This document shows positions 1 through 7,888 of a stretch of DNA of 41,354 nucleotides, one piece after another (the first letter of the stretch is position 1; the number at the start of each line of letters is the position of its first letter). The DNA is taken from the NCBI RefSeq assembly GCF_001557115.1, contig NZ_LSKQ01000176.1, positions 1 to 41,354 on the forward strand, given 5' to 3'. This DNA comes from Erythrobacter sp. CCH5-A1 (GTDB lineage: Bacteria > Pseudomonadota > Alphaproteobacteria > Sphingomonadales > Sphingomonadaceae). A program made the position numbers and the translations under genes. The notes under the pieces were generated by a model. The model searched no databases and was not told the DNA's origin. It saw nothing but the letters and a program-made list of their open reading frames with translations.

Positions 1-142
1 CCCCCGCCGCGACATCGAGGCTGAGGGCGCGGGCGGTGTCAGTGGGGTCGGCGGACATGGCGGGGCTCTCCTGGCGCGCGGGGGGAACGGCGGGGGCTGC
101 GGAAGCCGCAGCGGCGAGCAGGGCGACAAGCTTTGCGATCAT
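1..142 (-). CDS. Partial exported protein at the curli cluster edge
   Basis: Only the first 47 codons are inside the window; the gene runs off the left edge. The visible N-terminus begins MIAKLVALLAAAASAAPAVP, a short basic start followed by an Ala/Leu-rich core, so it looks like a Sec signal peptide. The ATG overlaps the stop of the upstream gene as ATGA (a 4-bp overlap), which implies translational coupling and makes this the distal known member of the curlin operon. The visible mature part (around ARALSLDVAAG) is too short to assign. A curli accessory such as CsgH or CsgE is conceivable from position only; I see no diagnostic motif. Confidence 0.6.
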   Translation of the reverse strand, partial: MIAKLVALLAAAASAAPAVPPARQESPAMSADPTDTARALSLDVAAG

Positions 143-897
143 GGGGCTGCGCCTCCGAGCTGATTGACGAGCGCATTGATCAGCGCCTGGGTTTCCTCGC
201 CGACCTGCGGCTTGCCCGCACCGTCCCCGTCGGGCTTGCCGTCGGAGGGGGACAGGCCGGTGCCGAGCGCGATCGCGGCGATCGCCTGGTTGCTGGGATC
301 GCCGACCGCTGCGCCGCCCCGCCCGAGCCGGTCGATCACCGCCGCAAGCGTGGGCAGCGTGCTGGCTTCGAGATCGCCGCGCAGCAGCCGGTCTTCGGCG
401 CTGAGGCCTGCCTCGGTGCGTGCGGCGAACTCGCCCGAGCGGGTCTCGATGCGGCCTCGGCACAGCGCCATGATCTCGGCGACGCGCGGGGGATCGTTGC
501 AGATGTCGCTGCCCTCGATCGCCTGGAACAGCACCCTCCGCTCGGCCGCTGAAAGCTGGGCGAGGCGCGCGTCGAGATCGGCCCGGCTGAGCTGCGCGAC
601 GGCCGGTCCGCTGTCGGAGAGTGCGGAAATCTGGCGCGCGGGCGCGCTGCTTTCGGCCGGGGAGAGCCGGTCGGCCGCCTCTCCCGCAAGGCTGGCGCGC
701 GGCGCGCGGGGGAGGGCGGGCGCACCGCTTTCGTCGAGATAGGCGCGGCCCGGCCCGGTGGCGGGCGCCTGCGCGGGAAGCTCGATCTGAAGCGCTCCGG
801 TGCGGTCGATGTCGGGCGCCGGCGCCTCCTGCGCGGCCAGACCCGCCGCTGCCATGGCCGCTGCCGGCCAGACAAGCCTGATGCGGGAGCGCGCCAT
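139..897 (-). CDS. Exported protein of unknown function in the curlin operon
   Basis: This is a 252-aa protein I do not recognise. I chose the ATG at 897 because it lies 8 nt after the stop of the preceding curlin-like gene and gives a signal peptide (MARSRIRLVWPAAAMAAAGL) followed by an Ala-Gln-Glu cleavage region. The open frame extends further upstream, but only as overlap with the neighbour. The mature protein has a low-complexity Ala/Pro/Arg-rich first half. A conserved-looking central segment follows around residues 125-165, with AERRVLFQAIEGSDIC, a second Cys in EIMALCRGRIETRSGEF, and a helical character. The Cys pair could form a disulfide in the periplasm. Tight spacing upstream and the ATGA overlap downstream place it firmly in the curli operon, so a role in curlin folding, secretion or anchoring is inferred from context only. 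Confidence 0.75.
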   Translation of the reverse strand: MARSRIRLVWPAAAMAAAGLAAQEAPAPDIDRTGALQIELPAQAPATGPGRAYLDESGAPALPRAPRASLAGEAADRLSPAESSAPARQISALSDSGPAVAQLSRADLDARLAQLSAAERRVLFQAIEGSDICNDPPRVAEIMALCRGRIETRSGEFAARTEAGLSAEDRLLRGDLEASTLPTLAAVIDRLGRGGAAVGDPSNQAIAAIALGTGLSPSDGKPDGDGAGKPQVGEETQALINALVNQLGGAAP

Positions 898-905
898 GCC
901 TCGGC

Positions 906-1568
906 CTAGCCGCCCGGCGGGGGCGGCGGCGCGAACTGCGCGCCGGTGTTGCTCTGGGTGATCTGGAGATTGGACCCGCCGGTCTGGGTGATCCTGAGAT
1001 CGGCCAGCCCGTCGCCGCTCTGGGTCCATTCCAGCCGGTTGCCGCTGTCGAGCTGGGTCGCGGTCATGGCGTTGCCGTCCCCGATCTGGGTGAGGCTCGC
1101 GCGGTTGTCACTGCCGTCCTGCACCAGCACCAGGGTGTTGTTGTTGCCACGCTGGAGGATCGCGGCGAGCGACTGCGCATCGGCGCTGGTCTCGCTCTGC
1201 ATGACGATTGCGGTGTTGGCATCACCCTCTTGTGCCAGGCCGAGCTGGGCGGTGCCGGTGCCGTCCTGCATGACATCGGCGCGGTTGTCATCGCCATCCT
1301 GCGCGATCCGGGCGATCTGCGGGGCGGGGCCCTTCTGAGTGAGGCGCGCGCGGTTGTCGTTGCCGTCCTGCGCCACGCGGGCGAGGCTGTCGGAATTCTG
1401 CTGGGTGACAGTCGCTTCGCTGCCATCACCGATCTGGGAGACGAACACGCCGCGTTCGGGCGCGCTCTGGGCAAGCGCCGGGGCCGGGCCAAAGGCCAGC
1501 GCCGCCGCAGCGAGAAAGGCGGCTGCGCTCGGGGAGCGGACCGTTCCGGGCTGTGTCATCCGCGTCAT
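906..1568 (-). CDS. Small curlin-repeat protein, candidate minor subunit or nucleator
   Basis: A Sec-exported curlin-repeat protein of about 220 aa with a cleavage site near ALAQS. After it come repeats of the type SQIGDGSEATVTQQ, AQDGNDNRARLTQ and LVQDGSDNRASLTQ, matching the strand-turn-strand curlin repeat (Q-x-G-x-x-N-x-A-x3-Q). It ends in a Pro-rich tail (PPPPPGG). It is much shorter than the three upstream curlins and richer in Asp and Arg. E. coli CsgB is likewise the more charged minor subunit and nucleator, so a CsgB-like role is plausible but not shown. Start choice is uncertain. ATG at 1568 is given. A TTG at 1586 has a better spaced GGAG, but that GGAG lies in one arm of a 13-bp hairpin (1593-1623). 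Confidence 0.8.
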   Translation of the reverse strand: MTRMTQPGTVRSPSAAAFLAAAALAFGPAPALAQSAPERGVFVSQIGDGSEATVTQQNSDSLARVAQDGNDNRARLTQKGPAPQIARIAQDGDDNRADVMQDGTGTAQLGLAQEGDANTAIVMQSETSADAQSLAAILQRGNNNTLVLVQDGSDNRASLTQIGDGNAMTATQLDSGNRLEWTQSGDGLADLRITQTGGSNLQITQSNTGAQFAPPPPPGG

Positions 1569-1592
1569 CGCACTCTTGTAACGCAAAGGAAG

Positions 1593-1623
1593 GCTCCGGG
1601 CGAGAGCGGGTCTCGCCCGGAGC
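1593..1623 (-). other. Perfect 13-bp intercistronic stem-loop
   Basis: Arms 1593-1605 (GCTCCGGGCGAGA) and 1611-1623 are perfectly complementary around a 5-nt loop. The element lies between the 641-aa curlin gene and the small curlin-like gene. No U-tract follows, so it is not a canonical intrinsic terminator. The downstream arm contains the GGAG that would serve a TTG start at 1586, so the hairpin could mask that ribosome binding site. It may also block 3'-exonucleases after processing. Confidence 0.7.
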
Positions 1624-1638
1624 GTGGCCGATGGCCGC

Positions 1639-3564
1639 TTACGGGTTCTGCGTGACGGTGGCGGTGTTGCCCGTCCCGTTCTGGATGACGGACGAGTAGT
1701 TCCCGTTGCTCGTCTGGGTCACGGTCGCGGTGTTGCCGCTGCCCGACTGGTCGATGATCGATTCGTTGTCGAGCCCGCCCTGGTTAAGCGTCGCCTTCTG
1801 GCCCGAGCCAGTCTGGGTGAGGGTCGACAGCCCGTCCGAGCCGGTCTGGTTGATATCGGCCATGCCGCCCGAGCTGCCGGCTGTCTGGGTCACCGTCGAG
1901 CGGTTGAAGTTGCCGATCTGATCGACGAACACGGTGTTGCCCGACCCTGCCTGCTGGACGCCCGAGGTGTTGCCGAGGCCGGTCTGGATCACGCTGATCC
2001 CGCTGTTTGAAGCCGTCTGGGTGATGTTCGACAGGTTGGTGTCGAGCGCGGTGAGGCCGAGCAGGTTGGTCTGGGTGACACTGGCATTCGACCCTTCGGC
2101 GCCGACATCCTGGGTGATGTTCGATTCGTTCTGCTGGCCGCTCTGGCCGACGATCGCCCCGGCACCCGCGTACTGGGTGATGATCGACTGGTTGGTCGGG
2201 AAGAAGGTCGGCGCGGTGGTGTCGGCCGACTGGGTCACGGTCGCCGAAGCGCCATCGGCGGTCTGGACGATCTGCGAGTTGTTGTCGCCATAGCCGCCGC
2301 CCTGGGTGACATTCGCCGTGGCATCGCCGCTCTGGTTGATTTGCGAATTGTTGAAGATACCGGTCTGGCGCAGCGTCGCCGATGCCCCGTTGCCGCTCTG
2401 GACCAGGCCCGAGCGGTTGAGATCGCCGGTCTGGGTGATCGACGCTTCGACCCCGTTGCCGGTCTGCTCGATGCTCGAGAAGTTGCTGCGGATCACGTCG
2501 CCTGACGGGTTGTCAGTGCCATCCTTGCCGCGGGTGCGGGTGCCGTTGCCTGATTCGACCGTGGTCTGCGTGACGGTCGCGCGCGAGCCTTCGCCCGACT
2601 GGGTGATGAAGGAGTCGTTCTCGTTGCCCGTCTGCAGCACGCTGGCAAAGCCGAGCGTGCCGCTCTGGGTGATCGAGGAACCGTTGAAGCTGCCCTGCTG
2701 GTTGCTGCTGGCTTCATTGGATTCGATCGCCGCATCGGCGTAGCCGGTCTGGTTGATCGAGGCGACGTTGCCTTCGCCGTTCTGGGTGATGGTGGCATCG
2801 GCCCCGAGCGCGAACTGCGCCGGGTTGGTGGAGAAGCCCGCCGAGGTCTGGCTGATCGTCGCGCTGTTCACCGCGCCGCCGGCATTGGTCTGGTTGACCG
2901 TGGCGATGGCCGCGCCGTTCTGGAAGTTCTGCGTGACGCTCGAGTTGTTGTCCTGACCGTTCTGGGTGATGAAGGCGTCATTGTCGGTCGAGGTGGTCGA
3001 GCTGTAGATCGAGGAGTTGTCACCGCCGGTCTGCTGCACGGTCACCTGGCCGCTGTTGGCATTGCGGCCCTGCGTGACGAGCGAGAAGTTCTGCCCGGCT
3101 CCGGCCGCGTTCTGGGTCTGGTTGACCGAGACGGTGCTCCCCGTTCCCGAGCTGCCGAAGCCGTTGACGTTGTCCTGGATCACGGTCGAGACGTTGGCCT
3201 GGCCCGCGGCGGCGCTGCTGGCGCCGGTGTCGGTCTGGACGACGTCCACCCGGCTTTCGGGCGCGCGGTCATCGGCCAGCGTGGTGACGTTCGAGGTCGA
3301 TCCGGTGACGCCCGACTGGTCGACGGTCACGGTGCCGCCGCCGTTCTGGGTGACGTTGGAATCGCTGCCCGTACCGGCCTGCTTGACCGTCGCGACCGCG
3401 CCTGCGCCGGTCTGGTCGATCTCCGAGGTGTTGGTGCCGCTCTGGGTGACGGTGGCCGCGTTGCCGGTCCCGCTCTGGTTGATGTCCGACTGGCTCTGCG
3501 CAAAGGCCGGAGCCGCGATGGTCAGCGCCATGATTGAGGCGCCGGCAAGGATCGTCTTCTTCAT
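1639..3564 (-). CDS. Large curlin-repeat protein (641 aa), curli major subunit type
   Basis: A 641-aa secreted amyloid-type protein. The start is MKKTILAGASIMALTIAAPA, with GAGGAA at a proper distance upstream; the open frame extends 32 codons further, but without these signals. After cleavage near AFAQS, almost the whole chain consists of curlin-like strand units of about 11 residues ending in TQ or NQ (for example SGTGNAATVTQ and TGSGQKATLNQ). There are roughly fifty such units, or about 25 two-strand repeats, against five repeats in the 151-aa CsgA of E. coli. I see no Cys or Trp, as expected for a beta-solenoid amyloid. Longer insertions interrupt the ladder around residues 80-150 and 320-350. 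It is the third of three tandem paralogues and probably assembles extracellular fibres through CsgG. Confidence 0.88.
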   Translation of the reverse strand: MKKTILAGASIMALTIAAPAFAQSQSDINQSGTGNAATVTQSGTNTSEIDQTGAGAVATVKQAGTGSDSNVTQNGGGTVTVDQSGVTGSTSNVTTLADDRAPESRVDVVQTDTGASSAAAGQANVSTVIQDNVNGFGSSGTGSTVSVNQTQNAAGAGQNFSLVTQGRNANSGQVTVQQTGGDNSSIYSSTTSTDNDAFITQNGQDNNSSVTQNFQNGAAIATVNQTNAGGAVNSATISQTSAGFSTNPAQFALGADATITQNGEGNVASINQTGYADAAIESNEASSNQQGSFNGSSITQSGTLGFASVLQTGNENDSFITQSGEGSRATVTQTTVESGNGTRTRGKDGTDNPSGDVIRSNFSSIEQTGNGVEASITQTGDLNRSGLVQSGNGASATLRQTGIFNNSQINQSGDATANVTQGGGYGDNNSQIVQTADGASATVTQSADTTAPTFFPTNQSIITQYAGAGAIVGQSGQQNESNITQDVGAEGSNASVTQTNLLGLTALDTNLSNITQTASNSGISVIQTGLGNTSGVQQAGSGNTVFVDQIGNFNRSTVTQTAGSSGGMADINQTGSDGLSTLTQTGSGQKATLNQGGLDNESIIDQSGSGNTATVTQTSNGNYSSVIQNGTGNTATVTQNP

Positions 3565-3618
3565 TTCAAGTTCCTCGTTGAAAACAGGTTGTCTTGCGAA
3601 TGATCGATGTTGTCCGGT

Positions 3619-3645
3619 CCGGGCAGCAGCTTGCGCCGTGCCCGG
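3619..3645 (-). other. Intercistronic stem-loop between curlin genes
   Basis: Arms CCGGGCA (3619-3625) and TGCCCGG (3639-3645) pair perfectly, with some inner GC complementarity. The element starts 12 nt after the stop of the 542-aa curlin gene and lacks a U-tract. It occupies the same relative place as the hairpins at 1593-1623 and 5352-5379. Confidence 0.55.
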
Positions 3646-3656
3646 AGGGTTGAAGG

Positions 3657-5285
3657 TCACATGCCCTGGGTCACGGTCACCGTTCCGCCGGTGCCGGTCT
3701 GGGTAATGGTCGACAGATTATTGTCGCTCGACTGGGTGACGGTCGCGGAGTTGAGCGAGCCGTCCTGCAGGATGTTCGATATGTTGTCGTTGCCCGACTG
3801 GGTGACCTTGGCAGAGCTGTCGAGCCCGTCCACGGTGCCGGTCTGGGTGATGGTGCTGGTGTTGCGGGCACCCGACTGGATCAGCAGGGCGGAGCTGTCG
3901 AAGCCGCTCTGCGTGATTTCCGACCGGTTGCTTGCACCGGATTGCGTGACATCGGCCTTGTTGGCCGAGGCCAGGCCGCCCGCACCTTTCTGCGTGATGA
4001 GCGAGGTCGAACCGTCCGAACCGACCAGCTGGTCGACAAAGGCCAGATCGTTGCGCCCCGACTGCGTCACCGTCGATGTGGCGCCCGTGCCGGCTTGCAG
4101 CACGTCGGCAAGGTTGCCGGTCCCGGTCTGGTTCGAGAACGACCGGTTGTCGCGGCCCGACTGGGAGACGGTCAAGTCTTGCCCGACATCGCCCTGGAAG
4201 GCATTGGCGAGGTTGTTGTTGCCCGCTTGCGTGATCGTGGCGATGGCGCTCCGGTTCTCCTGCACCAGATCGGTCGTGTTGCCCGTGCCGCTCTGCCGCA
4301 CCGTGGCGGTGAGGCCGGTGTCCGGATCGGCGACAGATCCCGGCGCCAGATCCCGCTGGGTGACGTTGGCGAGGTTGCCGGTGCCGCCCTGGTTAACGGT
4401 GGCGAGGAAGGTGCTGCTCCCCGGCTGGCTGAAAGTCTGCGTGACGTTGGCCGTGTTGGCCCCGTCCTGCGTCACGATCGCGTCCATGTTGCTCGAGCTG
4501 AGCCCGCCGGCCGTCTGGGTGACGTTGGCGATCGCGCCGTTGCGCTGGTCGAGCATGGCGTAAAGGTCGCCCGAACGTTCGCCGGTGGTCGTCTGGTTGA
4601 CGATCGCCGCCGATCCGCTCTGCTGCCGCACGCTCGCGCTCAGGCCGGCCGATGACTGCCCGAGCGCCAACTGGTTCAGGGTCAGGACGGAGTCGGACTG
4701 CGTGACCGTTGCGTGAAGATCCCGCGAATTGGCAGCATATTGCACGATGTTCGAATTGGCCGAGCCGGTCTGGGTAAGGACCGTCCGGATCGTTCCCGAC
4801 CAGCTGGGCCCCGCCGCATCCTGATCGATGTTCGAGATGTTGTCGTCACCCGTCTGGGTCACGTTGCCGACGAGGTTGAACCCGGGCGCCACCGCGTTCT
4901 GGTTGACGGTCGAAATATTGTCGTTGCCCCGCTGCACCACCGTCGATTCCGGGTCTTCGGGCCGATTGATCGTGTTGCCGGTCGAGGCATCCTCCTGGAT
5001 GATGGTTGATTTGTTGTTTTCGCCGTTCTGCGTCACGAAGGCACCGGCACCCAGCGCTTCCTGGCTGATGGTCGAAGAGTTCGTGTTGCCGGTCTGATCG
5101 GCGCTCGCCCGGTTGTCGTTGCCGGTCTGCTTCACATCCGAGGTGTTGTTGCCGGATTGAGCGACCGTGGCACCGTTGCCGTTGCCGTTCTGGTCGAGTT
5201 TCGAGACGCTCTGCGCCAGCGCCGGAGTCGCGAAAGCCAGAGAAATCAGCGATACGCTTGCGATGATGGACTTCTTCGTTTTCAT
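3657..5285 (-). CDS. Large curlin-repeat protein (542 aa)
   Basis: The second tandem curlin paralogue, 542 aa. It starts MKTKKSIIASVSLISLAFAT, with GAGGAC 8 nt upstream, and is cleaved after PALAQ. The mature chain opens with SKLDQNGNGNGATVAQSG and continues as Gln/Asn/Gly/Ser/Thr-rich strand units spaced about 11 residues apart (for example QTGNDNRASADQTG). It ends SDNNLSTITQTGTGGTVTVT. The shared signal peptide style and repeat grammar with the flanking genes point to tandem duplication. It should be an extracellular amyloid subunit secreted through CsgG. One Trp is visible in a longer linker (AGPSWSGTIR). Several spacer units are less regular than in the 694-aa paralogue, which may tune fibre stability or surface chemistry. 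Confidence 0.88.
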   Translation of the reverse strand: MKTKKSIIASVSLISLAFATPALAQSVSKLDQNGNGNGATVAQSGNNTSDVKQTGNDNRASADQTGNTNSSTISQEALGAGAFVTQNGENNKSTIIQEDASTGNTINRPEDPESTVVQRGNDNISTVNQNAVAPGFNLVGNVTQTGDDNISNIDQDAAGPSWSGTIRTVLTQTGSANSNIVQYAANSRDLHATVTQSDSVLTLNQLALGQSSAGLSASVRQQSGSAAIVNQTTTGERSGDLYAMLDQRNGAIANVTQTAGGLSSSNMDAIVTQDGANTANVTQTFSQPGSSTFLATVNQGGTGNLANVTQRDLAPGSVADPDTGLTATVRQSGTGNTTDLVQENRSAIATITQAGNNNLANAFQGDVGQDLTVSQSGRDNRSFSNQTGTGNLADVLQAGTGATSTVTQSGRNDLAFVDQLVGSDGSTSLITQKGAGGLASANKADVTQSGASNRSEITQSGFDSSALLIQSGARNTSTITQTGTVDGLDSSAKVTQSGNDNISNILQDGSLNSATVTQSSDNNLSTITQTGTGGTVTVTQGM

Positions 5286-5351
5286 TGTCTTGTCCTCTTC
5301 TATCTTGTTGGACCCGCCGGACGAGGCTGCACGCTAACTCGCCCGGGCGGT

Positions 5352-5379
5352 GGGGAGGGCGGAACTGCCGCCGCTCCCC
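5352..5379 (-). other. Intercistronic GC-rich stem-loop between curlin genes
   Basis: Arms 5352-5362 (GGGGAG then GGCGG) and 5368-5379 pair over 11 bp with a single bulged base and a 5-nt loop. The element starts 9 nt after the stop of the first curlin gene, with no U-run. It is likely an mRNA processing, stabilising or partial termination element within a polycistronic curlin transcript. Confidence 0.6.
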
Positions 5380-5388
5380 GCCCTGCGA

Positions 5389-7473
5389 TCAGGGCTGGTT
5401 CTGGAACACGGTGGCGGTGTGGCCGCTGCCCGTCTGGGTGATGCCGGAAACGTCGCCCATCCCGCCTTGCGTGACGCCCGCGGTGTTGTTGTTGCCGGTC
5501 TGGATGATGGTGCTCTCGTTGAGCAGGCCGTCCTGATTGAGCGTGGCAAGGTTGCCGTCGCCGTTCTGGGTGACGGTCGATTTGCCGTCGTCGCCGGTCT
5601 GGGTGACGCGGGCGGTGTTGTCCTCGCTCGAAGCCGCCGAGACGAGGGTCAGGTTGCCCGAGGTGCCCTGATTGATGACCGAGCTGTTGCGGTCGCCTTC
5701 CTGCCGCAGATTGGCAAGGTTGCCGTCGCCGACCTGGGTGATCCCGACGAGGCCCCCGGCCGTGCCGGAGACGTTGCCTTCACCGATCTGGGTGATGTTG
5801 GCGATCTGGTCGCGGCCATACTGGTTGAGGCGCTGGTTGTTGCCTTCGCCGCGCTGGGTGACGGTCGCGCTCTGGTTCTCGTTGGTGATCCCGACAGGAC
5901 CGAACAGGCCAGGGCGGTTGGCCGCGTTCTGATCGATCTCCGAACGGTTGCCGATACCGTTCTGGTTGACGGTCGCATCCGACAGGTTGGCGACGCCGAC
6001 CACATCGGAGAAGTTGTTCGCGCCGGTCTGGCCCACGGTCACGTCGGCCGCACCCGCCAGCTGGCGCACGGTTGAATTGTTGGTCTGCCCGTTCTGCACC
6101 ACGTCGACATTGGTGAAGCCGTTGAGCAACCCGCCCGCCTGGAAGACGGTGCTGGTGTTGCCGGTGCCGGTCTGGCGGACATCGACGGTCGAGCTGAACC
6201 CGGTGCCGGTCACCAGCGAGGTGTTGGTGGTGCCGTCCTGCAGGATATCGACCTGCGATCCGTCACCGTTCTGGGTCACGTTCGAGGTGTTGCCCTGGCC
6301 CAGCTGCCGCACGTCGAGATCGGACAGCGTGCCGCTTTCCGTCGCCGAGGCGATGTTGCCGGTGCCGGTCTGGGTGACGCGCGCGACGGCGCCGGCGCCC
6401 GACTGGGTGAAGGTCGAGCTGTTGGCGCTGCCGGTCTGGGTGATGGTGTTTCGCGAACCCTCGCCGGTCTGGCCGACGGTCGAGGTGTTGCCCGGCACCG
6501 AGCCCGACAGGTTGGTCTGGGTGACGGTGGTGCGCGACGAAAGGCCGCTCTGCGTCACGGTCGAGGTGTTGCGCTCGCCGTTCTGGCCGACACTGACCGC
6601 CGCCAGATTGGCGGACTGGGTGACGTTCGAGGTGTTGAATCCGCCGGTCTGGTCGACATCGGTGCGCGAGAACGAGCCCGCCTGGGTCACGGTCGAGCGG
6701 TTGCCTTCGCCGCTCTGGACGATGTCGGTGACCGAGCTGATACCGGTCTGCCCAATGATCGAGCCGTTGTTCGTGCCGTTCTGGCTGACGAAGGCATCGG
6801 CCGAGATGCCGCCCTGCGTCACGCGGGAATCATTGCCCGTCCCGTTCTGCGTCACCTGGGTGAAGGCGCCGTTGCCGGTCTCGATGATGTTCGAGATGTT
6901 GCCCTGGCCGGTCTGGCCGACGATGGCATCCGAGTTGTCGCCGCTTTGCGTCACAAAGCTGTCGTTGCCGTCCACGGCCGGATTGCTGTTGGTCTGGTTG
7001 ACGAGGATGCTGGCGTTGTCCCCGGTCTGGCCGACGTTCGAGAAGTTGGCGTTGCCGTTCTGGTTGACGGTCGTGTCGGAGCCGATCGCATTCTGGATGA
7101 TGCGCGAGACGTTGTCGGTGCCGTTCTGGGTCACATCGACATCGCTGTCATCGCCGTCCTGCTGGACGCTGCTGTCATTGCCTTCGCCGGTCTGGTCGAT
7201 GTCTGCGGTGCTGTCGCTCGCGGCCGCCGACTGGGTGACGGCCGAGATATTGGTGCCGCCCGCCGCGCTGTTCTGGTCGACGGTGATCGTGTTGTCGGCG
7301 CCGTTCTGGGTGACGGTCGACGAATTGGTGCCGGTGCCCTTCTGGGTCACGGTCGCCTCGCCGCCGGAGCCGCCCTGGGTGACGGTCGAGCTGTTGGGCA
7401 CGCCCTGCGCCAGCGCGGCGCTCGCGAGCGACAGCGCGATCAGCGATACGCTGCCGGTGATGGGTTTCTTCAT
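5389..7473 (-). CDS. Giant curlin-repeat protein (694 aa), first curlin gene of the operon
   Basis: A 694-aa secreted curlin-family protein and the promoter-proximal gene of the tandem array. It starts MKKPITGSVSLIALSLASAA, with GAAGGA about 9 nt upstream. Cleavage near ALAQG is followed directly by repeats to the C-terminus (ending TGSGHTATVFQNQP). Units alternate visibly: a GN-type unit (QTGEGNRSTVTQ style) is followed by a unit with Ser or Ala in the turn (SFSRTDVDQ style), giving a period of about 22 residues. I estimate 28-30 such repeats, many times the five of CsgA. No Cys or Trp was noticed. The expected location is cell-surface amyloid fibres exported by CsgG. Position first in the operon suggests the highest expression, hence a possible major subunit. 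Confidence 0.9.
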   Translation of the reverse strand: MKKPITGSVSLIALSLASAALAQGVPNSSTVTQGGSGGEATVTQKGTGTNSSTVTQNGADNTITVDQNSAAGGTNISAVTQSAAASDSTADIDQTGEGNDSSVQQDGDDSDVDVTQNGTDNVSRIIQNAIGSDTTVNQNGNANFSNVGQTGDNASILVNQTNSNPAVDGNDSFVTQSGDNSDAIVGQTGQGNISNIIETGNGAFTQVTQNGTGNDSRVTQGGISADAFVSQNGTNNGSIIGQTGISSVTDIVQSGEGNRSTVTQAGSFSRTDVDQTGGFNTSNVTQSANLAAVSVGQNGERNTSTVTQSGLSSRTTVTQTNLSGSVPGNTSTVGQTGEGSRNTITQTGSANSSTFTQSGAGAVARVTQTGTGNIASATESGTLSDLDVRQLGQGNTSNVTQNGDGSQVDILQDGTTNTSLVTGTGFSSTVDVRQTGTGNTSTVFQAGGLLNGFTNVDVVQNGQTNNSTVRQLAGAADVTVGQTGANNFSDVVGVANLSDATVNQNGIGNRSEIDQNAANRPGLFGPVGITNENQSATVTQRGEGNNQRLNQYGRDQIANITQIGEGNVSGTAGGLVGITQVGDGNLANLRQEGDRNSSVINQGTSGNLTLVSAASSEDNTARVTQTGDDGKSTVTQNGDGNLATLNQDGLLNESTIIQTGNNNTAGVTQGGMGDVSGITQTGSGHTATVFQNQP

Positions 7474-7888
7474 TGTTCGGATCCTTCTGTGTCGGAAATT
7501 GCAAAAGACAGGCTCCCGCTCCGCAAGCGGGCGAGCGCTGCGGTTGCGGGAATGCGGGACTGGAGAAGATCGGATATGCTGCGGGAAAAGAATGCCGCAT
7601 CGCCCGCCGCAGCGCCCGGAGCGTGGTCCGGCGCGGAGGTATTGCTGAAATCGGGCCTGTGCCGCTCGGTATTCATTTGTTGCATCCGCCTGGGCGATAG
7701 GCGATACCGAGCACTGGCCACGGCGCGTCGAGACGCTGGGACCATCAGGTTATCGCATACCTTACCTCGCGCGCATCGGAGTTGCCGCTCCTTTGCGTGC
7801 TTTGTTTTTCAGCCCCTTGGTGTTGCCGCACCGCCGGACTGGTTACCCCCCTTGAACCCTCACGATCACAAGGGAATTCCTTGCAGCG
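7474..7888 (-). other. 415-bp intergenic region upstream of the curlin operon
   Basis: No convincing gene is present. The region separates the end of csgG from the first curlin gene and should hold the curlin promoter. I could not pick a confident -35/-10 pair. Two symmetry elements stand out. One is a 15-bp hairpin CAAGG-GAATT-CCTTG at 7869-7883 just after the csgG stop, without a U-tract. The other is a perfect 9-bp inverted repeat GCTCGGTAT/ATACCGAGC (7664-7672 and 7704-7712). GATCGTGA occurs twice on the minus strand just after csgG. Confidence 0.6.
7664..7712. repeat. 9-bp inverted repeat upstream of the curlin genes
   Basis: GCTCGGTAT at 7664-7672 and ATACCGAGC at 7704-7712 are perfect inverted copies, 31 bp apart, about 190-240 bp before the first curlin start codon. 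The centre-to-centre distance is 40 bp, close to four helical turns. That would suit two regulator sites on one face of the helix, but it could also be chance or an RNA hairpin. Confidence 0.45.

Noticed and set aside
1639..7473. Dense short repeats resembling a tandem repeat or CRISPR-like array
   Set aside because: The repeats are in-frame codons for curlin strand units (TVTQ-type endings), with unequal spacing and no identical direct repeats with unique spacers.
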